From JAXHUH01 sp034211175 (GTDB lineage: Bacteria > Actinomycetota > Acidimicrobiia > Acidimicrobiales > CAIXPF01), in assembly GCA_034211175.1 (NCBI GenBank), contig JAXHUH010000220.1:1-64000 (forward strand): DNA of 64,000 bases, read 5' to 3'. The stretch's first letter is position 1. Every line of letters starts with the position of its first letter. The position numbers were made by a program, and so were the translations under genes. The notes beneath the pieces were generated by a model that was not told where the DNA came from, searched no databases, and saw only the letters and a list, made by a program, of their open reading frames with translations. Of the stretch, positions 42,476 to 50,564 are shown piece by piece.

Positions 42476-43591
42476 GTGACCCCCCGACATCCCGGCCGCA
42501 TCCCGTTCGAGCGCCAGCCGTCGCGCCCCGTCCGTCGGGCGGTCGCCGTCCTGCTCGTCGCTGGCCTCTCGGTCGCCGCCGGCTGCGGGGACGACGATGC
42601 GACCGACGCGGGAACACCGACGACATCCGCGACATCGACCGCGACGTCGACGACGTCCGCGGCGCCCGATGGCGACGACCCGTCGTCGGGCACGACCGAC
42701 ACCTCCGCCGACGAGGCGGACGAGCCGGTGGAGCCGGCGCCCGAGGACGGCGCCGACGCGCCGGCCCCGGTCAGCGTCGAGGTGCTCGACGCCGGCGACG
42801 AGCCCCGCCAGCTCCTCGATGCGTCCGCCGAGCTCGGCTCCGAGGAAGCGGTCACGATCCGCCAGGAGCAACAGGTCGAGATCACCATGGGCGGCGGCGT
42901 CCCTCAGACGGTGACGAACCCGCCGGTGCTCTACGACCTCGCGTACACGATCACCGATGTCGCCGACGACGGCGCCATGACGGTCGAGACGTTCTACGAG
43001 GACGTGCGGGTGGCCGAGACCGAGGGCGTCGACCCGACCGTGCTCGCCGCCGTCGAGCAGACAGTTGACGTGTTCATCGGAGCGACCGCGCGGATCGTCG
43101 TCGAACCGGACGGCACGATCGCCGCCTGGGAGGCACCCGACATCGACCTGTCATCGACGCCCGGAGCGAGCGCCGCGACCCTGCTCGAGGGGTTCGAGGA
43201 GCAGGCGTCGTCGCTGAGCGTGCCGTTCCCGGCCGAGCCGGTCGGCACCGGTGCCCGGTGGGAGACGACGAGCGAGAGCTCGGTCGGGGGCCTCGACATC
43301 GTCACGACGACCACGTGGGAGCTGAGGTCCCTGTCCGACGGCGAGATGGTGCTGGCGACCGAGGTGGTCCTCGAGTACGTGCCCGGGACCTACGAGGTGG
43401 AGGGCGTCGAGATCGAGGTGATCGACGGGACCCTCACCGGACAGGGGACGACCACCCGGCAGCCGGGCCAGGTCTTCGGCCTCAGCGACATGGTCACCGA
43501 GGGCACGGTCACGATGGAGCTCACGCAGGGGGGCCAGACCGGCGAGCTCGTCCAGACCATCCGCCAGACGTCGACGATGACCGCCCGCTGA
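42476..43591 (+). CDS. Exported lipoprotein with Thr/Ser-rich linker
   Basis: A 371-residue lipoprotein: basic N-region, hydrophobic core AVAVLLVAGLSVAAGC with Cys37, a 60-residue Thr/Ser/Asp/Glu/Pro-rich linker, then a beta-rich domain with an internal duplication-like pattern (YTITDVADDGAMTVETFYEDV... and TWELRSLSDGEMVLATEVVLEY). It resembles surface lipoproteins of the DUF6263 type, which I infer from pattern only. GTG 42476 is used since AGGAG lies 5 nt upstream; TACGCT at 42441 may be the -10. Confidence 0.82.
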   Translation: MTPRHPGRIPFERQPSRPVRRAVAVLLVAGLSVAAGCGDDDATDAGTPTTSATSTATSTTSAAPDGDDPSSGTTDTSADEADEPVEPAPEDGADAPAPVSVEVLDAGDEPRQLLDASAELGSEEAVTIRQEQQVEITMGGGVPQTVTNPPVLYDLAYTITDVADDGAMTVETFYEDVRVAETEGVDPTVLAAVEQTVDVFIGATARIVVEPDGTIAAWEAPDIDLSSTPGASAATLLEGFEEQASSLSVPFPAEPVGTGARWETTSESSVGGLDIVTTTTWELRSLSDGEMVLATEVVLEYVPGTYEVEGVEIEVIDGTLTGQGTTTRQPGQVFGLSDMVTEGTVTMELTQGGQTGELVQTIRQTSTMTAR

Positions 43592-43613
43592 CGCCGCCCC
43601 GGCCGCGCGCTCC

Positions 43614-44702
43614 TCAGGTCGCCGGGAAGGGGAGCTGGAGCCACCACGGGCGATCGTCGGGTGCGACCTCGACCACCCACTTGACCCACCACGGGCCCCG
43701 CCGACCGGGGGCCACGAGCCGCACCGGCGCACCGTGGCCGCGGCGCAGCGGTCGCCCCTCGTAGCCGACGGCCAGGTGGAGGTCGGCGGCGTCGGCGGCG
43801 GGCAGGAGCCGCTCGTAGCCCGTGGCCGAACGCACCCGGATGCTGCGGGCGCCGGTGAGGCCACCCAGCTCCGACAGCGGCACGGCGTCCCAGCGCTGGG
43901 TGCTCCACCAGCCGCCGGTGCAGTCGAGCGCGGCCTCGATCGGCCGGGCGAGGGCGGCGAGCTCGCGCAGATCGGCCCGCGTCCCGGCGATGTCGAGCAC
44001 CCAGTCCTCGACCGCGGTGTCGGGGGCCTCGTCGTCGATCCACGAGACCGTCGGCATGGCGTCGGGATCGTGGGAGCCGACCTCGTGGGACCCGGTGAAC
44101 CGCCGGGTCCCGCCGGCGAGGCCGGTGGCGCGGACGACGGTCTCCTGCGCGGCGTAGGCGACGCCGGCGGCCGCGGCGACCGCGGCACCGCCGAGGAGGA
44201 GGCGCCGGCGCTCGTCCACCGTGCGGCGGCCGACGGGGCGGCTGGCCACGTGCCACATGAACAGGGGGAACAGCGCGAACGCGGCGAGGAAGTGGGTCCA
44301 CAGCGCGGCCCAGTAGCCCACGCCGAACCACAGCCCGGTGGCGTGGAGGACCCCGAGGCCGACCGTGGCGAGGACGAGCACCCCGAACGCGGTCGAGAGC
44401 CACCGGGTCGGCCGACCACGGCGCATGCCGGTGCGGACCGAGCGGCGCATCTTGGCCGGGGCGAGGACGAGGAGCCCGAGCCCACAGAGGGCGTGGGCCA
44501 CCGTCCACCACCGGCTCCACGCCGTGCCGACGGCCCACGACACGATGCCGGTGCCGATGGCCGACAGGATCAGGACCTCGAGGAGGAGGTTGACCTGGCG
44601 GGCCGTCAGTCCGAGGCCTCGGCCCGGGCTGTGCGGCCGGGACGCGCCCGACCCGGTCTCGACCGACGTGGGCCGCACCTCGCCGGCGCCGTGCTCGTGC
44701 AT
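43614..44702 (-). CDS. Cytochrome b-like membrane domain fused to sulfite-oxidase-type Moco domain
   Basis: A 362-residue fusion. Residues ~35-155 form four membrane helices with candidate heme ligands H70, H120, H137 and H151; a fifth helix (168-186) leads to the molybdopterin domain, where Cys261 in LDCTGGWWSTQRWDAV is the Mo ligand and HGAPVRLVAPGRRGPWWVKWV is conserved. The topology places the Moco domain outside, like a single-chain version of the MsrPQ/YedYZ pair. It may reduce or oxidise S- or N-oxides. GGGAGG precedes the ATG. Confidence 0.88.
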   Translation of the reverse strand: MHEHGAGEVRPTSVETGSGASRPHSPGRGLGLTARQVNLLLEVLILSAIGTGIVSWAVGTAWSRWWTVAHALCGLGLLVLAPAKMRRSVRTGMRRGRPTRWLSTAFGVLVLATVGLGVLHATGLWFGVGYWAALWTHFLAAFALFPLFMWHVASRPVGRRTVDERRRLLLGGAAVAAAAGVAYAAQETVVRATGLAGGTRRFTGSHEVGSHDPDAMPTVSWIDDEAPDTAVEDWVLDIAGTRADLRELAALARPIEAALDCTGGWWSTQRWDAVPLSELGGLTGARSIRVRSATGYERLLPAADAADLHLAVGYEGRPLRRGHGAPVRLVAPGRRGPWWVKWVVEVAPDDRPWWLQLPFPAT

Positions 44703-44837
44703 CGAACCTCCCGTTGGACGACCGGCATCCAGCCGGCATCGCTCGGCCGTGATCGACCGGCACCGACTCCACGTCGCGGACGGCGCCCCACCGGCACGGC
44801 CGGGCCGTGGGCGGGCGTCGCTCGGGCCGGTCGCTCC

Positions 44838-46139
44838 TCAGGCGGCGATGGCGGTGAGATCGGCGAACGCCGCGTCGAAGCGGGCCAGCGCCTCGGTGAT
44901 CGTCGCCGGCGTCGTGAGCGTCGAGACCACGAGCATGCCCCGGGCCGGGAAGTGCAACCCGTGGAGCAGCCCGGCGAGGTGGAGCGCGGCCATGGCCGGC
45001 CCGTCCGGCCGGTCGCCGGGACGGGGCACCTCCGAGGTGACGAAGAGGTTGAGCAGCGACCCGGCCCGGCTGACCGTGAGCGGCACCCCGTGGCGCGCGG
45101 CGAGGCGGCGCAGGCCGTCGTCGAGGTCGGCGGCGAGCGATGCCATCGTGTCGATGCGCGCCGCGGTCAGCTCCCGCACCGACACCGCACCGGCCACCGC
45201 GGTGATCCGGTTGCCGTTGAACGTGCCCGAGTGCAGGTAGCGGCCCCGGCGCGGGTCGAGGATCGCCATGAGGTCGGCCCGCCCGCCGACCGCGCCGACC
45301 GGGTAGCCGCCCCCGATCAGCTTGCCGAGGAGCGTGAGGTCGGGGGTGACGCCGAGCGCGGCCTGGGCGCCACCGGTCCCGAGGCGGAACGTGATCACCT
45401 CGTCGAGGACGAGCAGGGCCCCGGCAGCGGTCGTGGCCCGGCGCACCGCGGCGAGGAACTCCGGCGACGCCGAGCGGATCCCGCCCGAGCCCATGACCGG
45501 CTCCAGGAACACCGCTGCGATGTCCGACCCGTGCTCGGCCAGCACCCGCTCGAAGTCGGCGGCGTCGCCGTACTCGGCGGTCAGCACGCCGTCCTCCGCG
45601 CCGGGGATCTCGACCGCGCCGTCGTGGGCGCCGACGTCGAAGTACTCGTGGGAGCCGTGGTAGCCGCAGCGGGCCATCAGCACCTTCGGCCGGCCCGTCG
45701 CGATCCGGGCCACGTGCATGGCCAGCATCGCGGCCTCGGTCCCGGAGTTGGCGAAGCGGACCTGGTCGACCGACGCTAGGCGGTCGACGAGCAGCTCGGC
45801 CAGCTCGATCTGGGGCTCGGAGCGTGCCGGCCACGCCGTGCCGTCGCGGTGGGTGGCCTCGACGGCGTCGACGATCGGCCCGTACGCGTGGCCGTGGACC
45901 AGCGACGTGTAGTTGTACGAGAGGTCGAGGTACTCGTGGTCGTCGAGGTCGCGCAGCCACTCACCGCGGCCGCTGACCAGGGTGAGCGGGTACGGCTCGT
46001 GGTAGCCGGCGGCGCGGGTGTCGCCCGCGGGCATGACCCGTTCGGCCCGGGCGCCGATCGCCTCCGACCGCGGTGTGCGGTCCCGGTAGCGCTTGACCAG
46101 CGTCTCGACGCCGGCGGGATCGACGATCAACGTCTCCAC
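44838..46139 (-). CDS. Class III PLP aminotransferase (GSA-aminomutase-like)
   Basis: A 433-residue class III aminotransferase. VRFANSGTEAAMLAMHVARIATGRPKVLMARCGYHGSHE, LLVLDEVITFRLG and the Schiff-base lysine in LLGKLIGGGYPVGAVGG follow the glutamate-1-semialdehyde 2,1-aminomutase pattern. No heme genes are nearby, and the sequence looks closer to secondary aminotransferase/aminomutase paralogues than to HemL. GTG 46139 follows GAGGAGCTCCC. Its GC-rich 5' region faces the SRPBCC gene. Confidence 0.92.
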   Translation of the reverse strand: METLIVDPAGVETLVKRYRDRTPRSEAIGARAERVMPAGDTRAAGYHEPYPLTLVSGRGEWLRDLDDHEYLDLSYNYTSLVHGHAYGPIVDAVEATHRDGTAWPARSEPQIELAELLVDRLASVDQVRFANSGTEAAMLAMHVARIATGRPKVLMARCGYHGSHEYFDVGAHDGAVEIPGAEDGVLTAEYGDAADFERVLAEHGSDIAAVFLEPVMGSGGIRSASPEFLAAVRRATTAAGALLVLDEVITFRLGTGGAQAALGVTPDLTLLGKLIGGGYPVGAVGGRADLMAILDPRRGRYLHSGTFNGNRITAVAGAVSVRELTAARIDTMASLAADLDDGLRRLAARHGVPLTVSRAGSLLNLFVTSEVPRPGDRPDGPAMAALHLAGLLHGLHFPARGMLVVSTLTTPATITEALARFDAAFADLTAIAA

Positions 46140-46330
46140 GGGAGCTCCTCGGGCGTGGTGCGGGCGGCTCGTCGGTGGCGGCGGGCCGAGCGTTCCGTGA
46201 CGCCTCGTTGAACAGGCCGTGGGCCGCCGGCACGCTGCGGCGTCGGACCGGTACGGTAGCGGTCGCCCGGGACGGCACCCGAGCGGAGCCGTCGGTGGTC
46301 CCGACAACTCGAGCACCGCAGGAGGACCCC

Positions 46331-46759
46331 ATGCGGGCCTACGAGGTCAGCACCGATGTCCAGGCCACACCCGAGGCCGTGTGGGACGTGCTCACCGACG
46401 GTGAGGCGTACCCGACGTGGGACTCGGGCATCGAGGCGGTCGAGGGCACGATCGGCCGCGGCCAGCGGATCAAGGTCCGCTCGGCGGTCAACCCCGGGCG
46501 TGCGTTCCCGGTGACCGTCACGACCTTCGATCGGCCCCACGCCATGACGTGGACGGGCGGCCTGCCGCTCGGCCTGTTCAAGGGCGTGCGCCGCTTCACG
46601 CTGTCGCCGTCGGGCAACGTCACCCGGTTCGTGATGCGCGAGGAGTTCTCGGGGCCGCTGCTGCCCCTGATCTGGCGGAACATGCCCGATCTCCAGCCCG
46701 CGTTCGACACGTTCGCCTCAGGCCTCAAGGCCCGGTGCGAGGCCCGTACCTCCTGGTGA
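46331..46759 (+). CDS. SRPBCC (START-like) domain protein
   Basis: A 142-residue polyketide-cyclase/SRPBCC-fold protein: MRAYEVSTDVQATPEAVWDVLTDGEAYPTWDSGIEAVEG is the typical first strand and helix, ending with a long C-terminal helix (QPAFDTFASGLKARCEA). It would bind a hydrophobic ligand. GCAGGAGGACCCC fixes the ATG at 46331; a TACGGT box lies 75 nt upstream. Divergent from the aminotransferase. Confidence 0.88.
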   Translation: MRAYEVSTDVQATPEAVWDVLTDGEAYPTWDSGIEAVEGTIGRGQRIKVRSAVNPGRAFPVTVTTFDRPHAMTWTGGLPLGLFKGVRRFTLSPSGNVTRFVMREEFSGPLLPLIWRNMPDLQPAFDTFASGLKARCEARTSW

Positions 46760-46968
46760 GCCCGGCGCGTCCCGAGACGCGTCGGCCAACGGGCGTCAGC
46801 ACACGCAGGGACCGTTGCCCTCGGGTCCGCGAGGGTGACCCACTGGTACGGGCCCTGCGCGCCGTCGCGGAGTCAGGACGCGTGGCCGGATCCACGTCGC
46901 AACGTGCGTCGTGTGCGCGTCCGTCGCTCGCCGGTGCCGGTGTGGCGCGCGCCGTTGCGTCTCGACGT

Positions 46969-47016
46969 GTTCATCACGTTGTCTGTTCATCGCGTTGCCT
47001 GTTCATCGCGATGCGA
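46969..47016. repeat. Three tandem 16-nt repeats
   Basis: GTTCATCACGTTGTCT, GTTCATCGCGTTGCCT and GTTCATCGCGATGCGA follow without gaps; a fourth GTTCATCGCG lies at 47083-47092, at the end of doxX. They fill the 325-nt convergent gap between the SRPBCC and DoxX genes, in which I see no gene. Confidence 0.7.
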
Positions 47017-47022
47017 TGGGCG

Positions 47023-47061
47023 CGATCGTCTCCGGGCCGAGGAGGAGCCCGGAGACGATCG
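47023..47061. terminator. Perfect 15-bp hairpin after doxX
   Basis: CGATCGTCTCCGGGC (47023-47037) pairs with GCCCGGAGACGATCG (47047-47061) over a 9-nt loop, with no mismatch. It is 24 nt downstream of the DoxX stop on the minus strand. Confidence 0.7.
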
Positions 47062-47084
47062 GTGATGAATGAATCAGTGAGCGT

Positions 47085-47546
47085 TCATCGCGGGGCGCCG
47101 GCGAGCGGTCGCTTCGTCGTGTCGCGCTCGACGCCGAGCTGCTCGTCCAGCGAGATCGGTCCGGGGCCGGTCAACAGGACGGAGACGAGCCCGGCGAGAT
47201 AGGCGAGATCGACCTCGGCCCCCGGTGGCGCGGCCCCGAGGATCCCGACGTCGGCCTTGACGTAGACGAGTGCTCCGACCAGCACGAGTGCCAGGGCGAT
47301 CGCTGCGAGGCGGGTGGCGATCCCGAGCAGGAACGCGGCGCCGGCGACGATCTCGACGACCGCGACGAGAGGTGCGGTGAGGCCCGGCGCGGGCACGCCC
47401 CAGCCGTCGAAGGCACCTTCGACGTTGGTGATGCCCGTGTCGAACTTGTCGATGCCGTGATAGATGAACAGGCCGCCGATGACGACTCTGATGACCAATG
47501 GCGCGTAGTCCCGTAGGCGGTCCAGCTGCGCGTACGCGGTCTGCAT
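47085..47546 (-). CDS. DoxX-family membrane protein
   Basis: A 153-residue DoxX-like protein with four helices. RVVIGGLFIYHGIDKFDTG is the family start, then AVVEIVAGAAFLLGIATRLAAIALALVLVGALVYVKA, and a C-terminal helix pair. ATG 47546 has AAAGGAG nine bases upstream, so it can be translated alone, although the reading frame is open all the way from the LysR gene. DoxX proteins take part in redox and sulfur stress in actinobacteria (with SodA and SseA), which may be the role here. Confidence 0.9.
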   Translation of the reverse strand: MQTAYAQLDRLRDYAPLVIRVVIGGLFIYHGIDKFDTGITNVEGAFDGWGVPAPGLTAPLVAVVEIVAGAAFLLGIATRLAAIALALVLVGALVYVKADVGILGAAPPGAEVDLAYLAGLVSVLLTGPGPISLDEQLGVERDTTKRPLAGAPR

Positions 47547-48554
47547 GGAATCGTGCTCCTTTCGTTCGAATCGGGGCTTGTTCGAACAAGGCGGGAAGGG
47601 AACACGGTGCTCGTGCAGAGCATTCCGCGATGGTGGATGTTCGTTGTGAACGAGTGGGTCAGACGCCGGACATCGAACCGCGGCGTCGAACGCGAGGCGA
47701 ACCCGTTCTCGCAGCCAGCGGTGGGCCGGCTCGGCGTCGGTACGTCGGTGCCACGACATGGCCACCGGGACGGCCGGCACGACGACGGGAAGTCGTCGTG
47801 CCACCAGACCGGCGCCGGGCGCGGCGATGTCGGGCACGATGGCGACCACCTCGCCGCTGCGGGCGAGCGCCAGCGCGGCGGCCACCGACGGCACCGTCGC
47901 CGCCACCACCCGGGCGAGGCCCTCGGCCGCCAGGGCGACGTCGAGGGGGCCGTGCGCTCGACCGCGCCGCGTGACGACGACGTGGGGGTGCCCGCACAGC
48001 GCCGAGGCGGTCAGCTCGCCGTCGGCGAGGGAGTGATCGGCGGCCATGACCGCCACGTGGTGGGCGACCGTCAGCGTCTCGGTCAAGAGGTCCGGCGCGC
48101 GTTCGGCCGGTGCGCCGATGTCGAGGTCGACGAGGCCGTCCCGCAGGTCTGAGGGCCGCTCGTCGCCCTCGGGCAGGAACCGGAGGCGCACGCGGGGTGC
48201 CTCGGCGAGCAACGTGGTGGCCAGTGCCGGGCCGAGCGAGACGGGAACATCGTCGCTGCCGCGGATGGTGAACGTGCGGTCGAGTCGGCCGGGACGAACG
48301 TCATCGGCGGGGCGGAGGAGGTCGTCGGCCTCGACGACCAGCGCTCGCACGCGTTCACGGAGCGCGAGTGCCCGCGGTGTCGGGCGCATCCCCCGACCCG
48401 ACCGCACGAGGATCGGGTCCCCGAGGTCGCGTCGGAGCCGACCGAGCGCCCGGCTCACCGCCGGCGGGCTCAGGTGGAGCACCTCGGCGGCCTCGGTCAC
48501 GCTGCCCGTCTCCAGGAGCGCGTCGAGCGTCACGAGCAGGTTCAGATCCTTCAC
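47085..48554 (-). CDS. LysR-type regulator reading in frame into DoxX
   Basis: The LysR part (about 300 residues) has the winged HTH KDLNLLVTLDALLETGSVTEAAEVLHLSPPAVSRALGRLRRDLGDPILVRSGRGM and a complete effector domain ending near HRWLRERVRLAFDAA. No stop codon follows: the frame continues through ~45 codons with poor GC3 bias and then into DoxX. Either this is a true LysR-DoxX fusion of 489 residues or the LysR stop was lost (or lies in a sequencing error) and the linker is a promoter. GTG 48554 follows AGAGGAGCG; ATG 48581 is an alternative. Confidence 0.7.
   Translation of the reverse strand: MKDLNLLVTLDALLETGSVTEAAEVLHLSPPAVSRALGRLRRDLGDPILVRSGRGMRPTPRALALRERVRALVVEADDLLRPADDVRPGRLDRTFTIRGSDDVPVSLGPALATTLLAEAPRVRLRFLPEGDERPSDLRDGLVDLDIGAPAERAPDLLTETLTVAHHVAVMAADHSLADGELTASALCGHPHVVVTRRGRAHGPLDVALAAEGLARVVAATVPSVAAALALARSGEVVAIVPDIAAPGAGLVARRLPVVVPAVPVAMSWHRRTDAEPAHRWLRERVRLAFDAAVRCPASDPLVHNEHPPSRNALHEHRVPFPPCSNKPRFERKEHDSMQTAYAQLDRLRDYAPLVIRVVIGGLFIYHGIDKFDTGITNVEGAFDGWGVPAPGLTAPLVAVVEIVAGAAFLLGIATRLAAIALALVLVGALVYVKADVGILGAAPPGAEVDLAYLAGLVSVLLTGPGPISLDEQLGVERDTTKRPLAGAPR
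47565..47590. promoter_or_regulatory. Candidate LysR operator before doxX
   Basis: CTTGTTCGAACAAG (47577-47590) is a perfect 14-bp palindrome, and a second TTCGAA lies 16 bp away at 47565. Further upstream, CGTTGTGAAC (47642-47651) is repeated in inverse orientation at 48584-48593 before lysR. These sites lie in the low-GC linker between the LysR and DoxX domains and support a promoter there. Confidence 0.5.
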
Positions 48555-48623
48555 CGCTCCTCTTTCGCCGGACGCAATCATAGGTTCACAACGTTGCACT
48601 GGAGTCAATCCGAGTCGGGGCGC

Positions 48624-49322
48624 ATGCTCGACGACATGAGCCTCCTGCTGAACCCCGAGCTGACCCGCGTCCTCGACACGATCGCCGACGACGCCACCGA
48701 CGACGAGGCCCGCATCGCCCGCGTGCGGGCCGACCGGGCGCCCGACGCACCGTGGCCGTCACCGGCCGAGCTCGCCGAGCTCCTGGCCGACGCGGCGCTG
48801 CCGGTGTCCCACGACGCCGGACGTCTGCTCTACGCCCTGGCCCGCAGCCGGCCGGACGGCCTCGTCGTCGAGCTCGGCACCTCGTTCGGGGCGTCGACGC
48901 TCCACCTCGCCGCCGCGATCGCCGACGGCGGAGGGTCCGGTCGCGTGATCACGACCGAGTTGCACCCGGCCAAGGCGGCACGGGCCGAGGCCAACCTGGA
49001 GGCGGCCGGCGTCGGTCACGTCGCCGAGGTGCGCGTCGGCGACGCGCTGGAGACCCTCGACGACCCGGCCCTCGGCGATGTCTCGCTGGTCGTGCTCGAC
49101 GGGTGGAAGGAGCTGTACCTGCCCGTGCTGCGACTCCTCGAGCCCCGCCTGGGCGCGGGCGCACTGGTCGTCGCCGACGACACCCGGCTCTTCGCCGACC
49201 AGCTCGTCCACTACCTGGACCACGTGCGCCACCCGGCGAACGGCTGGGTGTCGGTCGACCTCGGCGTCGACGACGGCCTCGAGCTGTCGGTGCGCCTGGG
49301 CGCGGTCGAGGGCCGATCCTGA
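48624..49322 (+). CDS. O-methyltransferase (COG4122-like)
   Basis: A 232-residue SAM-dependent O-methyltransferase. LVVELGTSFGASTLHLAAAIADGG is motif I, RVITTELHPAKAARAEANLEAAG follows, VSLVVLDGWKELYLPVLRLLEPRLGAGALVVADDT carries the metal/acid region, and the end is GLELSVRLG as in catechol-type methyltransferases. ATG 48624 is used (ATG 48636 is possible). It is divergent from lysR with only 69 nt between and so is a likely LysR target. Confidence 0.9.
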   Translation: MLDDMSLLLNPELTRVLDTIADDATDDEARIARVRADRAPDAPWPSPAELAELLADAALPVSHDAGRLLYALARSRPDGLVVELGTSFGASTLHLAAAIADGGGSGRVITTELHPAKAARAEANLEAAGVGHVAEVRVGDALETLDDPALGDVSLVVLDGWKELYLPVLRLLEPRLGAGALVVADDTRLFADQLVHYLDHVRHPANGWVSVDLGVDDGLELSVRLGAVEGRS

Positions 49323-49373
49323 TCAGGCGACGGGTGGCGTTGGACGGGTGTCGGCGGTCGGGTCGGGTCCGGT

Positions 49374-49640
49374 TCAGGCGCCCACGTCGTGGAGGTGGTG
49401 TGACACGTCGTGCCACAGGTAGGGCGCGAACGTCGACACGGTGAACGAGGCACCGTCGCCACGGCGGCCGCGCCGGGCCCACGGCCCGTCGGTGACCGCG
49501 TCGAGGGCGTCGGCGAGCCGGCCGGCCGCAGCGGCGAGCTCGTCGGCCACGACCGCCGGGTCCTGCTCGCCGTAGCGCGCCTCGATCGCGGCGGTGTCCT
49601 GGTCCCAGTCGTCGAAGACCGGGTCGTCGCGGCCGCTCAG
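49374..49640 (-). pseudogene. 5'-truncated DinB-family protein remnant
   Basis: About 88 codons (DDPVFDDWDQDTAAIEARYG... to the stop at 49374) match the C-terminal half of actinobacterial DinB-family proteins, including the metal-site end FTVSTFAPYLWHDVSHHLHDVG. The N-terminal half is absent: going upstream the frame enters the 3' end of the metallo-hydrolase gene in an antisense-like sequence, with no start codon or ribosome site. This suggests a deletion that joined the remnant to its neighbour. Confidence 0.65.
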
Positions 49641-50386
49641 CCGAGCCGGGCCGGCAGCGCGGCGAACTGGACGGGGTCGTGGCCGGCGAGGACCCGAGCG
49701 CCGCCGGCCCGCTCGTCGACGAGGCGCTGCAGCGACCGCCGCTGTGTGTCGTGGTCGTGGGCGAACGGGGGCAGGACGCCGCGGTCGAGGGTGTGGGCGA
49801 AGTAGCACGCGTCGGCGGTGAGGACGACGGGCCCGTCGTCGGTCACGACCCGCAGGGACTGGTGGCCGGCCGTGTGGCCCGGGGTGGCGAGGCAGGTCAC
49901 AGCGCCGTCGCCGAAGACGTCGTGGTCTCCGTCGACGAGGCGGAGCCCGTGCCCGAGGTCGTAGTCGGCCGCGCGGTAGCCGAAGCGCTTCGCATCGTCA
50001 GCGCGGCCAGCGTCCCACTCGGCGGACTGGACGACGACCTCGGCGTTCGGGACCTCGCACAGGCCGCCGGCGTGATCGAAGTGTAGGTGGGAGAGGACGA
50101 CGCACCGCAGGCGATCGGGGTCGACGTCGGCGGCGCGCAGACGGGCGCCGAGCGAGCGCTCCGGCGCCATGTCGGCCGTGAACACCTTGGCGAGGCCGCC
50201 GATGCGGTCGGTCGAGACCGCAAGCTCGGGGTGGAGGCCGGTGTCGAACACCAGCTCACCACGGGGATGGCGCACGAGCCACACCGCGATCGGGATCCGC
50301 AGCGGCTCGTCGCCCGCGCCCTCCTCGAACGATTCGGCGGCTGCGGTCAACCACCCGCACTCGAGCGGTTCGATCGTCACTGACAT
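49637..50386 (-). CDS. Metallo-beta-lactamase-fold hydrolase (lactonase-like)
   Basis: A 249-residue zinc hydrolase. SHLHFDHAGGLCEVPNAEV is the HxHxDH motif, the other ligands are in TPGHTAGHQ, LTADACYFAH and VLAGHDPVQF. It is similar in plan to the copy at 26521 but clearly a different sequence. GGGGAGGGGCGAC before ATG 50386 fixes the start; the frame extends further upstream without coding features. Its last codons overlap the DinB remnant by 4 nt. Confidence 0.92.
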   Translation of the reverse strand: MSVTIEPLECGWLTAAAESFEEGAGDEPLRIPIAVWLVRHPRGELVFDTGLHPELAVSTDRIGGLAKVFTADMAPERSLGARLRAADVDPDRLRCVVLSHLHFDHAGGLCEVPNAEVVVQSAEWDAGRADDAKRFGYRAADYDLGHGLRLVDGDHDVFGDGAVTCLATPGHTAGHQSLRVVTDDGPVVLTADACYFAHTLDRGVLPPFAHDHDTQRRSLQRLVDERAGGARVLAGHDPVQFAALPARLG

Positions 50387-50564
50387 GTCGCCCCTCCCCA
50401 CGGTCCCTCGCCTTCGGCATCCGGTGCTCACCGTGCGGAGGCGCACGCAGCCTGTCGCCCGCCCGGCGGCGCCCGCAAGGTCGTTTCGTCATGGCCTTGC
50501 GCGTCGGGCCGGGCTCTGGGAACCTCCGCAGCCGCACGACCGGCCCGGCCGGGCGAGGGACACC

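Noticed and set aside
46969..47016. Short CRISPR array
   Set aside because: Units are contiguous 16-mers without spacers and there are no cas genes.
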